Counted from the stretch's first letter, positions 34,054 through 48,369 are shown. The stretch is 64,000 nucleotides of DNA from Cylindrobasidium torrendii FP15055 ss-10 (GCA_000934385.1 KN880515.1:31219-95218), one strand, 5' to 3'. Notes: a model not told the origin generated them from the sequence alone. Numbers and translations are program-made.

Positions 34054-34346
34054 GATGGAAATGCAAAAGGGAGATTCGGCAAATCCCGACCCATCGTGTT
34101 TCTTGATCGGCACCAGTAGACACCTTGGCTTTGACGTTGAACATCTGGGAGCGTAGCAAAGTTCATTGACATGGAGCTCAGGCTATGGCTCCCGAGCATC
34201 CTTGTATACGGGCATAGATCGGCACTCCTCGCGTCCTATACAGATAACAGGATGCATAGTCGGAGGCCATTAGTGGTGCATTAGGCTGCCGCCAGAATGG
34301 ACCGTGCCATTCTTCGAGTCGCGGCCACTTTATACAAATAGCATGG
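34054..34346. promoter_or_regulatory. Bidirectional promoter region CCT8 / PDR exporter
   Basis: About 290 bp separate the two start codons of divergent genes, so the promoters must overlap. No clear TATA element; no coding segment. Specific regulator sites could not be assigned. Confidence 0.5.
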
Positions 34347-37300
34347 ATGTCATTCAGCGATCTCGACGACATGGACAATATCCCACTGGACGTTATCCAC
34401 GAGGAGGACAGCTTCAAGCACGGACGGCGCGGCTCGCGCAATAGCAGGAGGCGGAGTACGGCGGTGTCCTTTGACTACTTTGATCCAGTGGGGACTCAAA
34501 ATCTGTCGGACCGCCTCCGCCGAGCTTCGCGCCTGAGTTTCCCAGGACCCAGCCCTTCAGACTCGCAGGCTACGCTCCACTACCCAGACGACGACGATGA
34601 TGGCTTTGACCTGGAAAAGAGCATAAGTGACATCCTTCGACAGTAAGTCTGAATCTTCCCAACTTTCCATGTTTCCCAATATTTTCTAGGGGCGGTATCG
34701 CTAAAGTGAAGTCACGTCAACTTGGCGTGTGCTTTGAGCGCCTACGAGTAATTGGGTTGGGCTCAGAGTCGTCCTACCAAGAAACCGTCGGCTCGCTCCT
34801 TAATCCAATGGAAATCCCTGGGCGAATAAACAGCATGCTCCATCCGTCCTTGAAGGAGATAATCAGCGGGTTCGAAGGCGTTGTTCGTCCTGGTGACATG
34901 GTGCTTGTATTGGGCAACCCTGGGTCAGGATGCAGCACCTTTCTCAAGACCCTCACGAACCAAATCGGCGAATATCACCTTGTCGAAGGCGAACGACACT
35001 ATGATTCTTTGTCCCCAGAAGAGCTACAGAAACATTCCCGCGGAGACGTGCAATACTGTCCCGAGGGTATGCTATTTACCACGTTCAACAGACCATACTC
35101 ACGTCTTTCTTCAGATGACATTCATTTCCCTACTTTAACCGTTGGCCAAACACTCGAATTTGCTGCCAAGACGCGCGCGCCGCACAAACGTCCTGCGTCC
35201 TGGGCGTCTAAGGAGGAATATATACAAACAATTGTTGACATCCTCTTGACCGTATTCGGGCTCAACCACACCAGGAATACCTTCGTAGGTGACGCCGCCG
35301 TTCGCGGTGTATCTGGTGGTGAGAAGAAGCGCGTTTCCATTGCCGAGGCGTTGGCTACACGAAGTCGTATCGCTGCCTGGGACAAGTGCGATCCCTCCAC
35401 ATCCTACAAGCTGCTCTGTGCTGACTTCATCAAGCTCGACACGGGGGCTAGATTCTTCAACAGCTCTTGAATTTGCGCGCGCGCTCCGCATCGCGACAGA
35501 CATGTCGCATATGGCCACCATTGTATCCATATACCAGGCCAGCGAGTCCGTCTATCAACTTTTTGACAAAGTATGTGTTATCTACGAGGGCAGAATGGCA
35601 TACTTTGGACCCGCCGACCAAGCAAAGCAATATTTCATCAACATGGGATACTTGCCCGCCAATCGACAGACGACGCCGGATTTCCTGGGATCTGTGACGG
35701 ACCCAGCTACACGTATCGTTGATGAGAACACCGTCAAACCACGCCCAAGATCAGCAGCAGAGTTCGCGGAATACTTCCTGAAGAGTCCCATGGGGCAGCA
35801 GAACAGGGACGACATCGAGCTATACAAGTCAGTGTATGTTGGTTCGAGTGGCGTGCTAGATGAATACCGTGCGTCCGTCGAGGAAGAGCATTCTAAACAT
35901 ACTCGAAGGCAGTCGTGGGTATTGCCGTTCCGCAATGTGTCTCCAAGCTAATCTTTGTGTAGGCCATACATCATCTCAATTCCGATGCAGCTTCGGGCTG
36001 TCATCCTGCGTCGATATCAGATGCTCATGGGCGCGAAAGCCGTAGTCATCGTCAACACAGTGTAGGTTGCCCATTAGTGTACCCTCATTCACTCAAACTA
36101 AGAATGCGGTAGCGTCTTCCTGTTTAACGCTATCATGGTGGGTACCACATTTCTGCGGCTCGATAACAACACGGGCGCATTCTACAGTCGTGGAGGTGCC
36201 ATTTGGTTGTACGTCCATGTTCATCCTGGCTTTATGTATGCTGAGCTTTTCTCAGCGCTATGATCTTTGGCAACGTGGCTGCCATCGCGGAAATTCCAAC
36301 GCTCTTCGACCAGCGGCCTATCATAAGTCGGCACAAGAACGCCGCTATGTACCATCCCATGATAGAGTCCATTGCACTCACCGTCCTCGACACCCCTATC
36401 GCTATCATTGTCAACACCTCTTTTGGGCTTACGCTCTACTTCTTGGTCGGATTAAGAGAAGACGCCTCGAAATTTTTGTGAGCTATTTCCCTCCGATGAA
36501 TTTTGCTGGTTTTTGACAGCACATGAAGCATCTTCTGGCTTATAGCGTTGATGTGTACGCTCACCATGAAAGCGCTTTACCGCGCCATTTCTGCATCTAC
36601 GAAGTCTGCTTCGAGCGCCACGGCTATCAGCGGTAGGTATATTGCTTCATCCTACAACCACATTCTAATGCCACACAGGTTGCCTTGTTATTCTGAGCAA
36701 CCTATACACGTACGATTTCTCATTGTGGACGGCAAAACACAAATGCTCATGCTAGATTCACAGCGGCTACACGATCCCGACGTTCTCCATGAAGAAAGCG
36801 CTCAAATGGATTGCTCATCTTAACGTAGATACTTCCTTTGCTCCTCATTTCTTCTACTCACGTCGCTTTTTTTGATAGCCTCTTCGATTCGGCTTTGAGG
36901 CAGCTCTAGTAAATGAGCTTTCGGGTGTGCATGCCGCCTGTTCTGTCTTGATACCATCGGGTCCTGGGTATGAAGGCGTGAGCCCGCTGAACCAAGTCTG
37001 CGCTATTACTGGATCGAGTGCAGGAGAGAGGACTGTTTTGGGGGATGCATACCTTAAAGCGTCATTCGCCATGGACTATTCGCATCTTTGGAGGGTGCGG
37101 GCACTTTTCTCGTATGTTGACAGCGCTGACACGGAGGTTTGCAGAACTTTGGATTTCTTTGCACCTTCCTGGCCGCCTTTCTTGTCTGGCAGTTCACTGC
37201 CTCCGAGTTCAACACTAGTCTTTCAACCGATGTGTCGTCTACACTCTTCTTACGGGGGTCGAAGAAACCGGAAAAACGGACGGTGGACGAGGAATTTGGA

Positions 37301-39906
37301 CTGGCCGCGCAAAGTCAAACTCCAAAGCATGATCTGAGTCGAGGAAGCCCGAATTCTGGAGACAATCGACCCCCAAAAAACGACACAATGTTCTCTTGGC
37401 ACAATCTCGAGTACACCGTGTCTGTTGGATCCGAGAAGCGTGTGTTATTGGACAAAGTGACGGGATACGTCGCGCCGGGGAAAATGACAGCGTTAATGGG
37501 AACGTCCGGCGCAGGAAAGACGACCCTCTTGAACGTGTTGGCGGAGAGGACAACGTCCGGGGTCGTTACAGGTCAGAGGCTGGTCAACGGGAAACCAATG
37601 CCCGCCGATTTTCAGTCTCAGACGTGCGTGATTATGGCTGCCCCACATTCCTGAAGTTAACGATGAGCGCATTCAAGCGGATACTGTCAGCAGATGGATA
37701 CTCACCTTCCGACGGACACTGTCCGTGAGGCATTGCTGAACTCGGCCAAGTTGCGCCAGCCGACGTCGGTGCCACAATCAGAGAAGGAGGCTTAGTGAAT
37801 ATCATCCTTCTACGTAATTTTGCGCTCAGAGCACTCACCTCAGTCGTCCAGCGTCGATGAATGCTTGCGACTTTGCGGACTTGAAGAACACGCGGATGCG
37901 ATTGTCGGCAGTCTGAGCGTGGAACATAGGAAACGTACAACAATTGCAGTTGAGCTTGCTGCCAAGGTTGGTCCACACTCTCCGACTATGTGCTTGAACT
38001 CCGCTAGGACACCTCGCTGACAATATTCGCAGCCCAAACTATTACTCTTCCTCGATGAACCCACGTATGTCTATCTACTCATGTTGCACAGAAAGCCATC
38101 TAATCCTTGTCTAGGTCTGGTTTAGACTCGAAGAGTGCATGGGCAATTGTCAAGTTTTTGAAGGACCTTGCCGATGGAGGACAGTCCATTCTTTGCACGT
38201 AAGCGGTGCTGTTATCCATACGTCCTTTTCTGACCCATTCGCTTTCGGTGTAGAATTCATCAGCCCTCTGCAGAGCTGTTCCAAGCATTTGATCGACTGC
38301 TCCTGCTCAAGCGCGGCGGAAAGACCGTGTATTTTGGTGACCTCGGTGACAACTCTACGACTCTCATTCGTTACTTCGAGATGAATGGAGCAAGAACTTG
38401 TGGCCCGGCTGAAAATCCGTTCGTCTTTGCTTGACAGCTTGAGGGTATGCTCATCGTACATGCAGGGCTGAGTACATGCTCGAAGCAATAGGAGCTGGCG
38501 CGACCGCGACATCGGAAACAGACTGGTATGCCGTTCCCTTTGGTGTATTATCCCAATTCTCATTCCAAGCAGGAATGCAATATGGAATGGATCGATAGAA
38601 CGCGAAAAACTTGAGAACGAAATCCAATCTATTCATGCAGGCAAGAGCGGCGGAGACCGAGCAATGACAGGGACCGCTAGCGAGTTCCCGACGCCATGGA
38701 AGAACCAGTTCTCTGTCTTGATGGGCCGGGAGCTCCTGTATCGTTGGAGGAATACGACCTATACGATGGCAAAGCTGGCCTTGCAGGCAGCCACGGGGAT
38801 GATCATTGGAGTGAGTGAAGAATTTTGCGCTGAACTTGTTGGAAGCCATTGTGCTAATGTACATCATCAGTTCACATTTTTCCACTCAACAAATGGCCTG
38901 CAAGATACGAGCAACAAGATCTTTGTTCGTACTTTCTTGCTGGATTCTTCCGTAAAACTCACTGGTTGCAGGCTGCATTCATGAGTATCGTGGCCTGCTT
39001 CCCTGCTATGAATCAGATCATCGCGGAAGCGATGAAGGTCCGTCGCGTCTACGAAGTGCGTGAGCGACCAAGCAAGATGTACCACTGGTCGGCTTGGCTG
39101 CTTGCATACTACTTGGCCGAGCAATTTTGGGGACTCGTCTCTGCCTCTCTTTTCTTCGTGACATGGTACTGGACAGTAGGCTTCCCTGTCGATCGAGGTC
39201 CATTTGCGTATCTTGCGGTGGGGGTTGTGTTGTCGGTATACTACACCACGTTGGGAATGGCAATCGGGGTGGTGTCCTCGACACCGGAAATCGGGAACCT
39301 TGTCGCGACAACGGCGCTGTTGTTCATCATGATGTTGTGCGTCGTATTCCACTTAAATCTTACGGATAGCACTGATGGTGGAGGTCAGTAATGGGGTCAT
39401 GCAGCCCTACTCACTGCTTGGATGGTGGAAATGGATGTTCAGGTTGAGCCCATTGACCTACTTCACGGAAGCTTTGCTTGGGAATGGTGCGAATATATCC
39501 TGTGTCTTGCAGATAAATGCGGGCTCACCTGTAACCCTAGTTATCGGCAACGGTAAACTCATCGTATGTCGAGGACCGGAATTTGTGACTGTGAAACCCC
39601 CGTCAAATGCAACCTGCGGCGAATTCTTAGGCAACTTTCTTGCTATGGCGGGTGGCTACGTGCAGGACGTCAACTCAACTTCTGAGTGCCACATCTGCCC
39701 TTACAGAAACGGAGACCAATTCATAGGTTCACGTTATCACTACTTTGGTCGATACCGCTGGAGAAACATTGGACTCATGCTTGGGTATGTTGTGTTCAAC
39801 GTAAGTCCAACCAGTTTTGACAACAGACTTCAACGACTTATTCTCCATGATTCAGGTCGTCGCCATGCTGTCGCTCTTTTGGGTGTTCAGGATACGCAGA
39901 AAGTAG
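34347..39906 (+). CDS. PDR-type full-size ABC exporter (ABCG)
   Basis: Twenty-four exons (34347-34642, 34690-35066, 35115-35385, 35435-35914, 35963-36061, 36113-36208, 36256-36477, 36529-36632, 36679-36709, 36764-36824, 36879-37094, 37145-37623, 37678-37794, 37852-37966, 38033-38064, 38115-38198, 38254-38418, 38466-38525, 38573-38810, 38871-38924, 38972-39336, 39389-39486, 39541-39800, 39856-39906) give 1456 residues, the usual PDR length. Order is NBD-TMD-NBD-TMD. NBD1 has the PDR-typical Walker [10 protein letters not shown] (about 173) with Cys in place of Lys, and VSGGEKK (about 289). NBD2 has [11 protein letters not shown] (about 870), the degenerate signature LSVEHRKR and LFLDEPTSGLD (about 992). 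The reading frame is intact throughout. Such plasma-membrane pumps export fungicides, plant toxins or lipids at the cost of ATP; the substrate is unknown. Splice choice near 36061 and 36529 rests on phase and family fit. Confidence 0.93.
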
Positions 39907-40269
39907 CTTAGTAGCCCAAAATATGGTTACCCTAATGCTGTATATAATAATATATCTAATCAACAACATCATTTGAATGAGTGGCGGCGTTTCGGCGTGT
40001 GACTCTGTAGCTTAGTAAGCGTCCGCTACAAAAGGAAAGGTGCTGGCTGCATGCCACACAGCTTATCCCCTCACCATCACCAGTCGTTAGGTGAACTCAT
40101 CGTAGCAGTTCGTGAGTGAACTTTCCTCATTCCAGGTTGCGTCCGCTCTTGTTGACCATGCGATTTCTATCTCTTTCCGCCTTTCCCCCGCCGCTTTCTT
40201 CAACGTCGCCATGATATCGCGATTTTCGGCCGATTTGCAGACGTTCACCCCACCTAGTATTCGCAAGAT
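39907..40269. other. Intergenic before UBC4-type gene
   Basis: About 360 bp with an AT-rich stretch near 39945-39960, probably the 3' flank of the exporter gene; nothing else recognised. Confidence 0.6.
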
Positions 40270-41496
<1,227 letters not shown>

Positions 41497-43048
41497 TTAG
41501 GTGCTCGCAGATTTTGGTCCATCTGAGTTGCTCTCTGCGGGCGGTCTCGTATCCTCCTTCGGGTGCCGTTTCTGCCACACCTTCACCGCGGCTTCGTACG
41601 ATTCCCACACCGCTCGTCCCATCGCCTCTCCACCAAACTCCCCATCATCCGGAATGTCCAATGTTGGTTCTTCCTCCCCTGCTTTGCCTTTACCCTTAGT
41701 ATCAGGCTGGGGCTTGTCTTCTTCGACCTGTGGTGCTGGCGGTAGTGCTGGCACGACGAGCTTGACGACTGAGCATTCGGCGTACAGTGCACCGGGTTTG
41801 AGGACCTCTTCAGGAATTTCGAGGAGAGAACGGTCTATAGGCCCTGCGCTCTCTGCGTTTTCATCGGGTATGGGTGGTATGACCTTGAAAGGCGTTGGGA
41901 GGAAAATGGCATGCAGAATTGTTTGCATCGCCGAGGCTGCGCTCTTCGTCGTTAGACGCAGGATCAACTGTAGGGCAAGGTATCTTTGTCCATGTAAGCC
42001 GCGACTAATGAAGGGTCAGAGCAAGAGACGTACAGGAATAGTCCAAAATACGAGAAACCAAAAGGGCTTGTCCAGTCTGCGTTGAGAAGAGGTGCGACAG
42101 TGGCAACGCGGCTGAGGCCCGGGGAAACAGATACGGCAACGATGTTGCTTTTCTGGCTGGCAGCGCTGACGACGGGTATGTGGCTACTAGCTGCGTCGGT
42201 TTTGGGTATTTGCGCCGTGGGGAGGGCGTCCAGTACGCGCTGGAGGTGCCGCATGAAGATGACAGTCTTGAGGGCTCGCGTTCCTTCTGCGACGAAGACT
42301 GGGTCGGTTGTAGGAGCCGTGGCATTGCTGGTGGAAAAGGCAGAGAATGGTATCGAAAAGCGGGCCGTGGCTGCTGCGGCATAGAAGCGGTTCACAGCGC
42401 TGATGATGCGGATATCTCGTTCGGGCGGTGCGAGGAGGAGGCCTGGGAGGAGAGTGGTGACCAAGTGGAAGGACGCTAATGAAAGTGTCTGGCGCTCCAG
42501 CTCCAGGTCTTCCTTCGAAGTGGTGAGAGCTTTGAACGGGCCAAGGTGTTGGTACTCGTGTAACAGGAGTACAACGTCGATGCGGTGCTTGTCCTGGCTC
42601 ATAAACTTTGTCACGAAGTCCTTGATGGATGACGGGTCGTACAAATCGCAGTGTTCGGCATATATCTCCTCGTTCTTTGTTGTGTCCCGTAAGAGGTCGA
42701 CGAGGATGGATGATTGTGACTGGGGGTTGGCGACGTTGCCTTCGGTGAGTGCGATTACGTGCGCACCGCGCCCGGCAAGATTGGCCATGACCGTCATACC
42801 TAGCGGTGTGAAGGCACCCTACAACACTTGATATTGGTAAATGGTGTCTCTCTGGATGGAAGGATGGACTGGGAACGCACTGTCATGAGAATAACGCGCG
42901 CATGAAGGTCTCGGTCTCTGTTCGTTTTCCGGCCTTGGGATATCGTCCGTAACGCCAACCCCAATGTCCCCGAGACGAGAATGTGTGGGAAGTAGTTCGA
43001 AGGGAAGTATGCAGAGTGGTAGACCGCATCAAGGATACCAAGGACCAT
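41497..43048 (-). CDS. DUF1776 / short-chain-dehydrogenase-like protein
   Basis: Exons 43048-42881, 42818-42034 and 41983-41497 give 479 residues. The start MVLGILDAVYHSAYFP is followed by a possible membrane anchor. Next is a Rossmann-like unit: VILMTGAFTPLGMTVMANLA (cofactor-loop position), HCDLYDPSSI and IDVVLLLHEYQHLGPF in the NAG-like place. After the third exon comes a hydrophobic helix and SAMQTILHAIFLPTPFK, a hallmark of fungal DUF1776 proteins. The end is acidic and Pro-rich with a final helix containing MGRAVWESYEAAVKVW. DUF1776 proteins are degenerate SDRs of unknown activity; the classical Tyr-x-x-x-Lys is not evident here. The last junction (acceptor ACAAAG at 41984) was chosen because it gives LFLYLALQLILRL, as expected for the family. 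Confidence 0.85.
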
Positions 43049-44204
43049 GATGAGGTGGAGGGATTAAAGCAGAAATGAAATAATTGATGCCGACTGGGAA
43101 CCAGTGCCAACACGGATCGGTGGTCGACGACAAGCAGAAATATCAACCCACCGGCCAGACACGGCGACATTTATAACTGCGATAGGATATACGAGATATT
43201 TCAGAGTAGGCAAGTATGCAGCTGCATGCCTGAAAAAATGCTATGAACAAGCCATGTACAAAGCTTCTTGCTCTGTCGAGAGTGATCATCGTTCTTCCTT
43301 CAAACCGTCATCTCACTGTTCAAAATGCGCTGGCTACTTCTACAACCCGACGGACCTCCTTCAGATACATCAAATATACACCCCACAGACCATTCCTTTG
43401 TCGATACTCGACGAATAAATGAACCAAAACCACGTATGCACCTGACGGGAGGCCCCATCGCACTCTCAACGCGAGAAAGACCAGGATTTGGCCGTCAGGA
43501 AATCAGTCAAAGCTGCACTTCTCTGCTTTCCCATCATTGCGAATACGATTGCCGCTTTCGACCTTGGCCTTCACCGGCTCACCGGCCAGAATGTGCAACA
43601 CATACCCACGGCAAGCATATCCTGTCGAGTCAAAGGCTCCCGAGGCTCCGTGAGTAGCTTTTTCTCAGCAATACCTAAACAAAGCATTATGACACAACGT
43701 CTCAAGAAAGAACCTGCTTGCAGCATTGCATGGCTCACGCACTCCAATTCAAAGTCGGAAGACGGTTCCGTCAGAAATAGCTTGATTGTTTGCCAATACA
43801 TGGAAGTCCTGTTGACTTGGTAGCCCGTCTTCTATACTTACTCATTGGGGATACTCAATATACGCGTACAGAGCAGCCAATTTCGAGTTGCGCCTAGTGT
43901 CGGACGCCCCACTCACTTATACCCAGACCATGCGTCCCAGCACTTCTTCCGTACAAGAGCCATCATCGGCAACATATACGGGCTTAAGGATGTACGCTGG
44001 CGGCAACCAACAGTCTTCCAAGTATCCACATCGTTCTCCTTTGAATGGGCCCGTACGCCCGGAAGAAGCACCCCGTCTTTCTCCAACGATTGACGCGTCG
44101 TGGTATAAGAGGATCACATATTCAGCATCGTGGTGACCTCTCGCGCTCGTTGTGCCAGCTTTGTACATACTATCCCTGCACCGCGGCGCCCACGGCTACC
44201 CACT
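43049..44204. other. 1.15-kb intergenic region
   Basis: Between the divergent DUF1776 and seven-TM genes. A plus-strand frame around 43488-43640 has a hydrophobic start followed by a donor-like GTGAGT, but no matching downstream exon could be found, so nothing was called. Confidence 0.45.
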
Positions 44205-45647
44205 ATGACCCTAGTTGACCCTAGAGCGGGCAGCAGCATAAGCCTCGAGTTATCTAATGTGCGCCTCCCCCCAACGTCTACGCCTGGCTTTGGCTGACAC
44301 CCATTGTCTAGTTTATTTCTCTCATTTTAGAGACACTTTTGTATGGTATGTTACGCACCTACCCTCTTCTGTTGGGCACGCATATGGAGACATACTCACC
44401 GCTCTCTTCAGGCGCGTTTACCGTGTTATTTTCTTCTGCTCTGTGGGTCATGTACGACGCGCGCGCGCGTAGAGGAATGAATATGATCCTGCTCAGTTCG
44501 GCTGCAACAATCTGGATCCTTGCAACAGTGGTTAGTGTGCAAGAAGGTACACAGATGAACCACGGGGAACTTACAGGCTTCCACAGCATCTTGTTCTCGA
44601 TATTGCTCGGGCGGCAAAAGCATATGTGTATCTCGAAGGAGGTTCAGCGGATCAGTTCTATCTAGAGTTGAGCCATCCCCTTGAGGTTGCGAAAACCGCG
44701 ACCTACGGCGTAATCACCCTGGTCGGGGACGCGTTTGTTGTGAGTGGCCATACGGTCCCTCACGCGCTCACTTTGCTAATGAATTCTGTGTCTTCAGATA
44801 TACCGGTGCTATATTGTGTGGAACAGGAAATGGTGGATCGTGCCCGGTCCTGCGCTGCTGTTGATAGCCACCGGAGGTGGGCACCATCCGTCGACTGTTA
44901 TTGTCCACCATATTGATTGGCTATAGTTGCGGCCTTTGGGACGACGGCTATGTTCGCCCATTCAGACCCAGAGGACAACGTCTTCGTCTTCGCCTCCTGG
45001 GTCACTAGTTTCATTGTTCTCACGCTCGTTACCAACGTTCTTTGCACATGTACGCTCTCAACAGACCCTTTGCCTTTAATGTGCTTATCAAGAATGCCAG
45101 TGCTCATTGCCTTCCGAATTATACGCATCCGACGAGGCGTGAAGAACAACGCCGCGCTGCGCGGGGCGGCCGTTCCAGTTGATTCGGTGCTGGCCATGAT
45201 CATTGAATCGGCCTCCATATACTCAGTCAGTGTCATTGTGTTCATGGTAACATACATCACGGGGTCCAATGCTCAATACATCCTCCTTGACATGGTGAGT
45301 CTCCCCGAATGAGCTGTTATACCCGCCTTACTCACATCCATTGGTACCAGATGCCTCCAATCATCGGCATAACTTTCACCTTTATCATCTTACGCGTGAG
45401 CATGGGCATCAGTGCGCGAGCATTTAAAGAAGCTCCATCAACCTCGACTGGCGACCATGGGTTGGGTATCAGGCGAAGCTTTGGAATGTCGGGACGTGGT
45501 ATGGCAGTGCCGACGCCAGTCGCGGTATCCGTTAGCCAAACCGTGACACAGGCATTTGATGAAGATGTAGATGGTGAAATATACTCACCGTATGGTGATA
45601 AAAGCACGGAGGCGAAGTCGGGGGCGGGGGCGCCTACAGCCATATAA
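44205..45647 (+). CDS. Basidiomycete-type multi-TM (seven-TM) membrane protein
   Basis: Eight exons (44205-44258, 44312-44345, 44412-44530, 44587-44739, 44798-44876, 44927-45049, 45101-45294, 45351-45647) give 350 residues. About seven hydrophobic segments are visible, among them FTVLFSSALWVMYDA, ATYGVITLVGDAFVIYRCYI, WVTSFIVLTLVTNVLC and YSVSVIVFMVTYITG. The VGDAFVIYRCYIVWNRKWW block after TM3 is the recurrent mark of a large Agaricomycete family of integral membrane proteins. The C-terminal tail of 90 residues is soluble and Ser/Thr/Asp-rich. The family has a receptor-like topology but no known ligand or activity; calling it a receptor would be speculation. All introns keep phase, and each exon break falls in or near a TM boundary. 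Confidence 0.82.
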
Positions 45648-46610
45648 CTATTTCCCAGGTGCTGCGTTGTATGTGACAATAGAACTTATTCACAAGCATT
45701 TCTGCTCAATCGTGTGTTCTCCGACGCCAGCATTTAACCAGTTGCCGCCTACACATTCGCAGCCATAGCTGACCAGCTGGATTCGCCTCAATCTAGTCAA
45801 CATCCATGAGTGTATTCTGCTTCGAATGCTTACCCATGGAGTCTGGCGACGACGTTACAGCATACGCTCGAGTCCCATTAGCTTCTTGGCTTATAACGAC
45901 GATGAACTCGATATTCTAACAAAATCTGTTGCCGCAGAGCTTGATGGTGCCGGGCGTGAGTCGGACTCATGACTGGAGATTCAATGATTTCCATCCGCAT
46001 CTCTTCGTTTACTGCATGGAGCAGCACTTCCGTCCCTCTGAGGCTCACACGTCTTCGTGTCAATCACCGAAAGATATCCGCGCCATCCCTGCTCGCTCTG
46101 TGTCCCTAGATTCTGAAGACAACGGGGAAGGTAAAGAACCAATGCCTTCGACGTATATCTATATCACCCGCGCTTGACGCCTACGCTCGACTTCTTTGAC
46201 TTGGCCTCATTCGGTGCGCTCTCCTTTCTATGAAAACATCAGCCCATAGAGGGCGCGTCAGATTTCGTAGTTAGCCGCCATTCTTCATTTCCACTTGATC
46301 TAATAGTATGTGTAAGTAACTTGTACTACCCATTGCACCCAATCACAACGCACTTGTTCAGTTCTTTGGGGTTGATACCTCCAGGGATGAGTAGTACTCT
46401 GGAGGATTATGCCAGGAATGTCTAAAGTGTGTCATCCAAGTGGGAAGGGTTCCAGAAGGGTTCACAATGGGCAACTGAATCGAGATGTGTATATGGTAAG
46501 TTCGATCGTGCCGCACTCGAAAGCCTACGGCAATAAATGGGGCACTGCTCGGGAGCAGACCTTCAGCCTGTTTTTGGTCTTGTGGGGCCTCTTCTTTTGA
46601 AACCATCAGG
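45648..46610. other. Intergenic with possible gene remnant
   Basis: About 960 bp. A protein-like frame at 45829-45972 (ISFLAYNDDELDILTKSVAA) stands alone without a start context, upstream exons or domain; it may be a relic. The promoter of the Zn2Cys6 gene is at the right end. Confidence 0.45.
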
Positions 46611-48175
46611 ATGCCGCCAGACACTACCAAGAAATGGATCATTCGCCCGCACAAAAAGACAAAGACGGGCTGCAAGACGTGCAGAAAACGCAGAATAAAG
46701 GTGCGCCTCCACTGGGAAAAGTTATGCGTCTAACTAGCTCCTAGTGCGACGAAGCCGTACCATATTGCGGAAACTGCCAGAAACGGGATGTGGAATGTGT
46801 CTGGGACGAGAAGAACCCAACCCAAGGGATAAACCAACAACTATCTGTTGCGCGCAACCCTTCGCCGCCTGGAGAATTGCCACTGAACCTGCTCGAAACC
46901 ATGCACCACTATAGCACTATCTCCTGCTTTACCCTCGAAGGATACGGTTCCACAAGCACAACTGCATTCTGGAAAGGCACCGTCCCATCACTTGCTTTCG
47001 ACCAGCATGCACATCAACTACTTCAGGCTGTGATGGCCTTCTCGTCCTTCCACCTCGCCCGAATACACACCGACGAAGACATGGTACATCGACATCGCGT
47101 TGCTGCTGAAAAGCACCTTCGATATGCGAGAGACAGTATCCTGGCGCCCGGGACTAATGTTCCCGTCGCGCCAGATGGCGCAGGCATCAATTTCCTGACT
47201 AACATGCTCGTCTCCCTCTGCAACCTAGCCGTCACCGACTCCCCACTGTCTCCCGACTGGTGGTTGGTATGTTGCATCTTTTGATGCGTTCCTTGATTGA
47301 ACTGAACATGCATCTAGTTTTTGCGATTGCACCTGAACCATGATGTGGTACAACGAATGTGGCCGCAGTACAGTGTCAGTCGTTTAACGCCTCTATTCAC
47401 GGCCATGAGCACTGGCCATTATCAGACACTGGAAATATTTGGAGGAGAGCAGTTGACCGTCTCATATATCCCTGCCGTCCTCTGCAATATACACACCCCG
47501 AGCGCGCGCTTTCCCGACAACGACGAAGTGGGCGATACAAAGGTGTCAAGTGCCTACCGCGAGGCCGTATCTGCACTCAAGTGGCCCAGAATGCAATCTG
47601 AATGTGTTGGCTTCGAGTTTGTCACAATCATTGGTTGGCTTTCTCGCGTACCGGACAAATACTTGACATTGCTGGGCCAAAAGCGTCCCCGGGCGCTGAT
47701 TATTAGTGCGCATTTCTGTGCTATTATCGCGAGAATGGCAGCGTCAAGAGAAATGCCATGGTGGGTTCCGAACTGGAAGATTTGGCGGAAGGAGGTCGAG
47801 CGGATACGAGGGATGGTCGGCTCGTCGTGGGAACCATGGTTTCCCGATCTACGAGATTTGCAAGCAAAGGACGAGAACAGTGATGGTCGCATCGACCAGG
47901 TGTACGATGAATCAGCCGTATGCTCTCGTCTGGGAAAAGACAGTGAATCTGACGGGCAAGAAATCGCAAAACACCATCTTGCGGCGGCTGTCCGTAACGA
48001 CCTCCACATACCGCCTATGCAGCAGCACAACATGCAGGGGACTCATGATCCAGCATCCTCGTCGCATATGATTCAGTATCGACCGGCCGTTCATCATCAT
48101 TATGGCGCACACGTATTATCAGACGCCCCGCAGACTATGCAGCAAAGGGCCTGGGGCGGCTATTCGATACCTTGA
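46611..48175 (+). CDS. Zn2Cys6 transcription factor, Fungal_trans_2-like (TF3)
   Basis: Exons 46611-46700, 46745-47266 and 47318-48175 give 489 residues. The N-terminal zinc cluster CKTCRKRRIKCDEAVPYC, continuing GNCQKRDVEC, has the spacing CX2CX6CX6CX2CX6C and follows a basic KKTKTGC lead, as in sterol-uptake-control-type regulators. The rest is helical; MHHYSTISCFTLEG, HQLLQAVMAFSSFHLA and HLRYARDSI are typical of the Fungal_trans_2 region that follows such clusters. The last 80 residues are His/Gln-rich and likely disordered. The protein is not a paralogue of TF1 and TF2: cluster spacing and regulatory domain differ. It is a nuclear regulator with unknown targets. The first intron falls directly before the third Cys codon. 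Confidence 0.87.
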
Positions 48176-48369
48176 CTCCGTCTCAATCCTTTGGATGCGT
48201 CCTTCAATGCTGGTCGTTCAAATCGTGTTTGCTTTTTATGCTGTCTACTTTGTTTTGTACTATTACTCGCCATCTCGGAATCTCGCAACGCTTCCTCCAT
48301 CATGCTAGCAAACCTATCCTGGACTTAATATCACGCTTTACGTCAGCTATTCGAACGTTTATACGTTTA

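Noticed and set aside
39475..39540. Very short 26-nt intron in the last part of the PDR exporter
   Set aside because: GTGCGA to the first CAG is too short; using the CTAG at 39540 gives a normal 54-nt intron and the family's expected residues.
34347..39906. PDR exporter looked like a pseudogene because its open frames are broken many times
   Set aside because: Every break is explained by a short intron with usable splice sites; the joined frame gives 1456 residues with all expected motifs.
41501..42085. 194-codon plus-strand frame opposite the DUF1776 gene
   Set aside because: Antisense shadow of a conserved gene; Ser/Gly-rich without motifs.
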